Assembly (NCBI RefSeq): GCF_032854445.1
Contig: NC_088300.1
Location: forward strand, 18,357,570 to 18,421,569
Direction: 5' to 3'
Length of the DNA stretch: 64,000 bases
Origin: Liolophura sinensis
Taxonomy: Eukaryota > Mollusca > Polyplacophora > Chitonida > Chitonidae
The position numbers were made by a program, and so were the translations under genes. Under the pieces are notes generated by a model, which worked only from the letters and a program-made list of their open reading frames with translations, ran no database searches and was not told where the DNA came from. This document shows, in pieces, positions 59,701-64,000 of the stretch; position 1 is the stretch's first letter; every line of letters starts with the position of its first letter.

Positions 59701-62700
59701 ACATCAGTCTCAAGAGAGAGGAGTCAGGAGGAGACACCTAACACACACTAAACAAAGTCAGGTACGCTTCCTGTTATTAATCTCAAGGGTGAAGGGTCGG
59801 GAGGATGCACCTATTACACACTATATATGGTAAGGTACACTTCTTGATATCAGTCTAAAGAGAGACGGGTCAGGAGAATGCACCTATTACACACTATATA
59901 TGGTAAGGTACACTTCTTGATATCAGTCTCAAGAGAGACGGGTCAGGAGGATGCACCTATTACACACTATATATGGTAACGTACGCTTCCTACAACAATC
60001 ACAAGTGAGATGGGTCGGGAGAATGCACCTATTACACACTATATATGGTAAGGTACACTTCTTGATATCAGTCTCAAGAGAGATGGGTCGGGAGAATGCA
60101 CCTATTACACACAATATACAGACAAGTACACTTCCTAACATCAGTCTCAGGACAGAAGAGTCAGGAGGATGCACCTATTACACACTATAAACAGTCACCT
60201 ATTACACACTATAAACAGTCACCTATTGCACACTATATACAGTGAGGTACGCTTCCTGACATCAATCACAAGTGAGAAGGGTCGGGAGGATGCACCTAAT
60301 AAACACTGTATATAGTAAGGTACACTTCCTGACATCAATCTCAAGAGAGAGGAGTCAGGAGGAGGCACCTCTTACCCACTCTATATAGTCAGGTACGCTT
60401 CCTGACATCAATCTCAAGAGAGAGAGGCCAGGGGGATGCAACTACATGTATTACACACTATATACAGTAAGTAAGTTTTCTGACACCAGTCTTAAGGTAG
60501 GGGATAAAATACGTCTGTTGCACACTTTATTCAGTATTAACGTACATTCCCGGGTGCCAGTCTTAGGAAGTGGAAGAAAATACATCTGTGACACACTGCA
60601 TTTATATACAGTAACGTTCGCTCCCTGATAACAGTCTGAGGAAGTGAGAGAAAATACATCTGTGACACACTATATAGGTCTATAGTAGAGTACACTCTCC
60701 AATATCAGTCAAAGGAAAGTGAAGAAAATACATCTGCCACACACTACAGTACACTACAGAGCCTACAGTAACATACACTCCCTGATATCAGTCTAGCGAA
60801 GGGGAAAATGCATCTGTGACACACTATACAGGCTTACAGAAATATACACTCAATGATATCAGTCTAGAAAAGGGAAAAATGCATCTGTGGCACACTATAC
60901 AGGTTTAGAGTAACGTGCACTCACTGAAATCAGTCTAAGGAAGTGGGAGAAATTACATCTGTGACACACTTCATGTATATACAGTTACGCACCCTCGCAC
61001 TGATATCAGTGTTGGGAAGGGGAAGAAAATGCATCTGTGACACACTATATAAGCCTACAGTAGCTTACACTCTCTAATATCAGCCAAAGGCAAGGGAAGA
61101 AAATACATCTGTGACACACTATACAGGCCTACAGTAAGGTACACTCCCTCTGATATCAGTCTAGCGAAGGGGAAGAAAATACATCTGTGACACACTATAC
61201 AGGCCTACAGTAAGGTACACTCCCTCTGATATCAGTCTAGCGAAGGGGAAGAAAATACATCTGTGACACACTTCATGTACATACAGTAACGCACGCTCCC
61301 ACTGATATCAGTGTTAGGAAGGGAAGAAAATGCATTTGTGACACACTATATAGGCCTACAGTAGCGTAAGCTCTCGAATATCAGCCAAAGGCAAGGGAAG
61401 AAAATACATTTGTGACACACTATACAGGCCTACAGTAACGTACACTTCCTGATATCAGTCTAACGAACGGGAAAATGCATCTGTGACACACTATACAGGC
61501 CTACAGTAACGTACACTCTCCAATATCAATCAAAGTTAAGGGAAGAAAATAAATCTGTCACACACTATACAGGCCTACAGTAACGTACACTCCCTGATAT
61601 CAGTCTAACGAAGGGAAAAATGCATCTGTGACACACTATACCGATCTACAGTAACGTACACTCACTGAAATCGGTCTAGCGAAGGGGGAAGAAAATACAT
61701 CTGTGACACACTTCATGTACATACAGTAACGCACACTCCCTCTGATATCAGTGTTAGGGAGGGGAAGGAAATACATCTGTGACACACTTCATGTACATAC
61801 AGTAACGCACGCTCCCTCTGATATCAGTGTTAGGGAGGGGAAGAAAATGCATCTGTGACACACTACATAGTCCTACAGTAGCGTGCATTCTCTAATATCA
61901 GTCAAAGGAAAGGGAAGAAATTACATGTCACACATTATACAGGCCTAAAGTAATGTACACTTCCTGATATCAGTCTAACGAAGGGGGAAATGCATCTGTG
62001 ACACACCGCATAGGCCTCCAGTAGCGTACACTGATATCAGTCTAAGGAAGGGGAAGAAAATACATCTGTGACACACTGTATGCACGAACACCAGTCTTAG
62101 ATGATGGAGAAATACACCTTGTGACACATTATATGTAGGCCCACATTAATTTCCCAACAAATCTTTTACTCTCAACACATATGTAATGTGTATAACTACT
62201 TTGATCAGTACCTAAACGACCACCTAGAACATATTTCTTGACGTTTTCCAGGTAAAAATTTCTTAAACATTGAGAGTAGGTGCACAGGTAATAGAAGGAA
62301 GTGTGTGAAGGTAGACTCATTAACACACGTGTCCCATACTATATCGAGCTGTGTAAACATAATTCTATACCTGACGTTTTCTATATACGAGAACTCCTCC
62401 CTTCACATTGAGTTATCCAGGTGTTTAGTTTATGAGGCGGGGCTTACTGACTCACCATCACGATTTTGTAGGAAAATACAGAATGAAGTATAGTCCTGGG
62501 TACCGCACACCTCCCAGATGCCGAGGCCCGTCACATGTAAGCCCAGGAAAGTGTCGGTGAAGGTGGGGTCGGGCAGGAACCAGGCTGGCGTTGTGAAGCC
62601 GATCAGGTGAAGGAGGAAAGCTAAGAGCAGAATCAAGAGTCCGAGGCGGGCCAGGCGTGACACGGCGCTACAGTCCGCCTTCATCCCTTCGAACACCGAT

Positions 62701-62771
62701 GGGCTGGCGTAGATCAGCGGACCCCGGGTATAGAACCCCGACGTGTCTTTGTACGTGTATACGGACCCCAT
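56614..62771 (-). CDS. Claudin/PMP22-superfamily four-helix membrane protein, 224 aa
   Basis: Three exons, 62771-62456, 59245-59066 and 56792-56614, with closing phases. Seen: a 38-residue N-terminal tail; helix 1 at about 40-60; first outer loop with W64, then GIWEVC-x8-C (W86, C89, C98), the claudin-type W...GLW-C-C signature; helix 2 at about 117-142 (VQVLVVLGFISSILPLALLI); a basic inner turn RRNLTRRR; helix 3 at about 150-176; short outer loop; helix 4 at about 190-212; and a charged C-terminal tail. Such proteins sit in the plasma membrane, often at cell junctions (family knowledge). The precise subgroup and partners are not known, and there is no C-terminal YV PDZ motif as in classical claudins. 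The neighbouring divergent gene is of the same superfamily, so a local duplication is likely. Confidence 0.85.
56795..57590 (-). repeat. Minisatellite, 83-bp unit, carrying copies of the exon 3 splice acceptor
   Basis: Units recur every 83 bp (GTGTAAGATC at 56982, 57065, ...), about 9-10 in all, two with a small internal duplication. On minus each has TCTGTTACAG followed by GCATCCTGAAACTCACCGCT and GTGATAGTGTAC. This aligns without gaps to the true acceptor plus the first 32 nt of exon 3 (22 of 32 identical in the consensus; about 20 of 25 in the unit near 56930). Confidence 0.93.
57591..58080 (-). other. Intron 2 of claudin-like gene 1, unique part
   Basis: Between two arrays; no gene or repeat recognised. 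The remaining 58625-59065 is likewise featureless up to the exon 2 donor. Confidence 0.6.
58085..58620 (+). repeat. Minisatellite, 21-bp unit
   Basis: CTACTTACAAATACATATAG-A and close variants repeat every 21 bp, about 25 units. The frame stays open over many units only because the unit is a multiple of three and lacks stops in that frame. Confidence 0.93.
59066..59245 (-). CDS. Claudin-like gene 1, exon 2
   Basis: 180 nt, acceptor CACCTCCATAG, donor GTAAGT. Codes DWRYSVYVRAGWHYAVQVLV, helix 2, a basic turn and the start of helix 3. Confidence 0.85.
59280..62140 (-). repeat. Long minisatellite, about 73-bp unit, in intron 1 of claudin-like gene 1
   Basis: About 38 units over 2.9 kb. The left third has CACCTATTACACACTATATA, TGGTAAGGTACACTTCTTGA, TATCAGTCTCAAGAGAGA. 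The right two thirds have ACATCTGTGACACACTATAC, AGGCCTACAGTAACGTACAC, TCCCTGATATCAGTCTAACG. The two subfamilies share the order CACACTATA - CAGTAACGTACRCT - ATATCAGTCT. The units nearest exon 2 resemble the exon 2 acceptor region. Confidence 0.93.
62456..62771 (-). CDS. Claudin-like gene 1, exon 1
   Basis: ATG at 62771, 105 codons plus one base, donor GTGAGT. It contains the N-terminal tail, helix 1 and the W-GIWEVC-C signature. Confidence 0.85.
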
Positions 62772-63738
62772 CTTTAACACTCCGTCAAATATGGCCGTCT
62801 ACACCTTAGAAGACGCAGCTAGGTATATGTATGATACAGTCATACCGACGAAAACAGAAACAAAAGCTAATCAACCTGTAGGACGACTTTTCCCATGGCT
62901 TCTTACGTTTTTTTCACTCACCTGTCACGCTTGAGTTACTTCGTGGCCTAATTAGATGCGTCAAGTGAAACAGACAAGGGCATATCAGGGGCTATTTAAA
63001 TACATGACTTTTCTTTAATTTCCTGGATGCATTCACATAAATTCACTCTGCGCAGACTGACTGAAAACACCTTGTCGGATTGTTGCAGAGAACGCTGTCC
63101 TCAGGTAAGATTATATCAGGTGTTTCTTCAGATAATAGGTGCATCAGCCGTTTACTGAGACCGACAGGCCACTGATACTCAGCATTATTCCCAAACTACA
63201 ATACATAGCGCGAGACTTTCACTAGTTGCTGTGGAGATTCGACAAGATAAAAGTGGAGCTCCACCCAGCCAGCCCCGCTTACCTTGGCCTTACCTAAGAT
63301 TATAACTCAAACATTGTCCCCACCTGTTCAGCCAGTGCAGAGGAGACGTGTAGAAAATCGCTAGCACTGTACGGCATTGTGAAGGAATTACGTGTGTAGT
63401 CGTGGTACAATTACCTAGCGGGACTACAAACCAGGATTCTCTTACTCATATACAGATAGTGTGTGTGCGTAAACAGTAACAGTGGGTCAGAGAGCCGTGC
63501 GCCAATGGACTAGTGTGTGAGTGTACAACTGTGGACTATTGTCTGACTGTCCTCTCTACTTGTGGGGTGGGCGCTCAGTCCAAGTTTATCTCACATCCAC
63601 TCATCCTCCGTGGTTCAGCCTCTCGGTGTGTCTGCCAGCTTACATCTACCCCACGACCCAAAACAACCGTTCCCCTGCTCTTCCGGCGCCCACTATCACC
63701 CGATCCCCGGACCATGGTGGTGGGGTGAGGATACGGCC
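62772..63738. promoter_or_regulatory. Shared upstream region of two divergent claudin-like genes
   Basis: 967 bp between head-to-head start codons, without repeats. It must hold both 5' UTRs and promoters. GGGGCTATTTAAATACATG (62988-63006) is a TATA-like candidate for one direction. No binding sites are called. Confidence 0.5.
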
Positions 63739-63910
63739 ATGGTGAAGCTGTGGACCCTCAACGCTCTAATCGTCGTCTGCATCGCCTTCATTCTCTTCAT
63801 CGTCAGTTTCTCCACGCCGTACTGGTTAGAGGGGGTGAATAATGCCCCGGTTACTATGGGGCTCTGGCAGACTTGTAGCACATCGTGTTACCTAAATCAC
63901 TACAAAGCAG
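63739..63910 (+). CDS. Claudin/PMP22-like gene 2, first coding exon (3' partial)
   Basis: ATG at 63739, 57 codons plus one base, donor GTAAGT at 63911. Codes MVKLWTLNALIVVC and a first helix (about 7-24), then STPYWLEG and MGLWQTC-x3-C (W29, W43, C46, C50). The W...GLW-C-C signature is present, but the two cysteines are only three residues apart, unlike the x8-10 of claudins and of the neighbouring gene. The very short N-terminus also differs from gene 1. Later exons lie beyond the window. An upstream in-frame start is not excluded. Confidence 0.75.
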
Positions 63911-64000
63911 GTAAGTCGCTATTTACACTGTCACAAAAAAACACTCTACCTTTACAATTAAACCAATTGGTTACTACAAACGTCATTACAAAGCCGGTAA

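Overview
The window is animal nuclear DNA. It holds spliced genes with canonical GT/AG introns, long AT-rich introns, tRNA-derived SINEs, microsatellites and many minisatellite arrays. The protein repertoire (a ciliary dynein assembly factor, an SLC46-type transporter, claudin/PMP22-type proteins) together with SINE tails ending near 'gaaatattcttgagtacggcgtaaaacacc' suggests a marine lophotrochozoan such as a mollusc or brachiopod. That placement is an inference; no species is claimed. There is no sign of bacterial, viral or organellar DNA.

Layout, left to right. (1) The 3' part of DNAAF2 (Kintoun) on + runs from 1 to 8286, with a 3' UTR to about 9640. (2) A six-exon gene on - (13430-32464, 485 aa) that I do not recognise has a GRAM/PH-like stretch in its fourth and fifth exons. 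It has two very long introns, one carrying a 1.6-kb, 68-bp-unit minisatellite. (3) A five-exon gene on + (34976-40122, 333 aa) has a coiled coil, a Ser/Pro/Arg-rich linker and a C-terminal EF-hand pair. (4) A four-exon SLC46-family transporter lies on - (44383-48130, 482 aa). (5) An 8.5-kb gene-poor stretch (48131-56613) contains SINEs, a decayed gag-like fragment and two arrays. (6) A three-exon claudin/PMP22-like gene lies on - (56614-62771, 224 aa). (7) Divergent from it, the first coding exon of a second claudin/PMP22-like gene lies on + (63739-63910) and runs off the window. All splice phases in genes 1-4 and 6 close, which is the main support for the models.

The most unusual signal is that several minisatellites appear to have grown out of gene edges. 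An 83-bp array in intron 2 of the claudin-like gene repeats the 3' splice site plus about 32 nt of exon 3. The 73-bp-type array in its intron 1 resembles the exon 2 acceptor region. A 107-bp array in the EF-hand gene begins at the exon 4 donor. A 68-bp array spans the stop codon of the SLC46 gene. The last 33 bases of the window look like a second copy of the exon 1 donor of the second claudin-like gene. No operon-like or defence-like system is present; the genes look functionally unrelated apart from the claudin-like pair.
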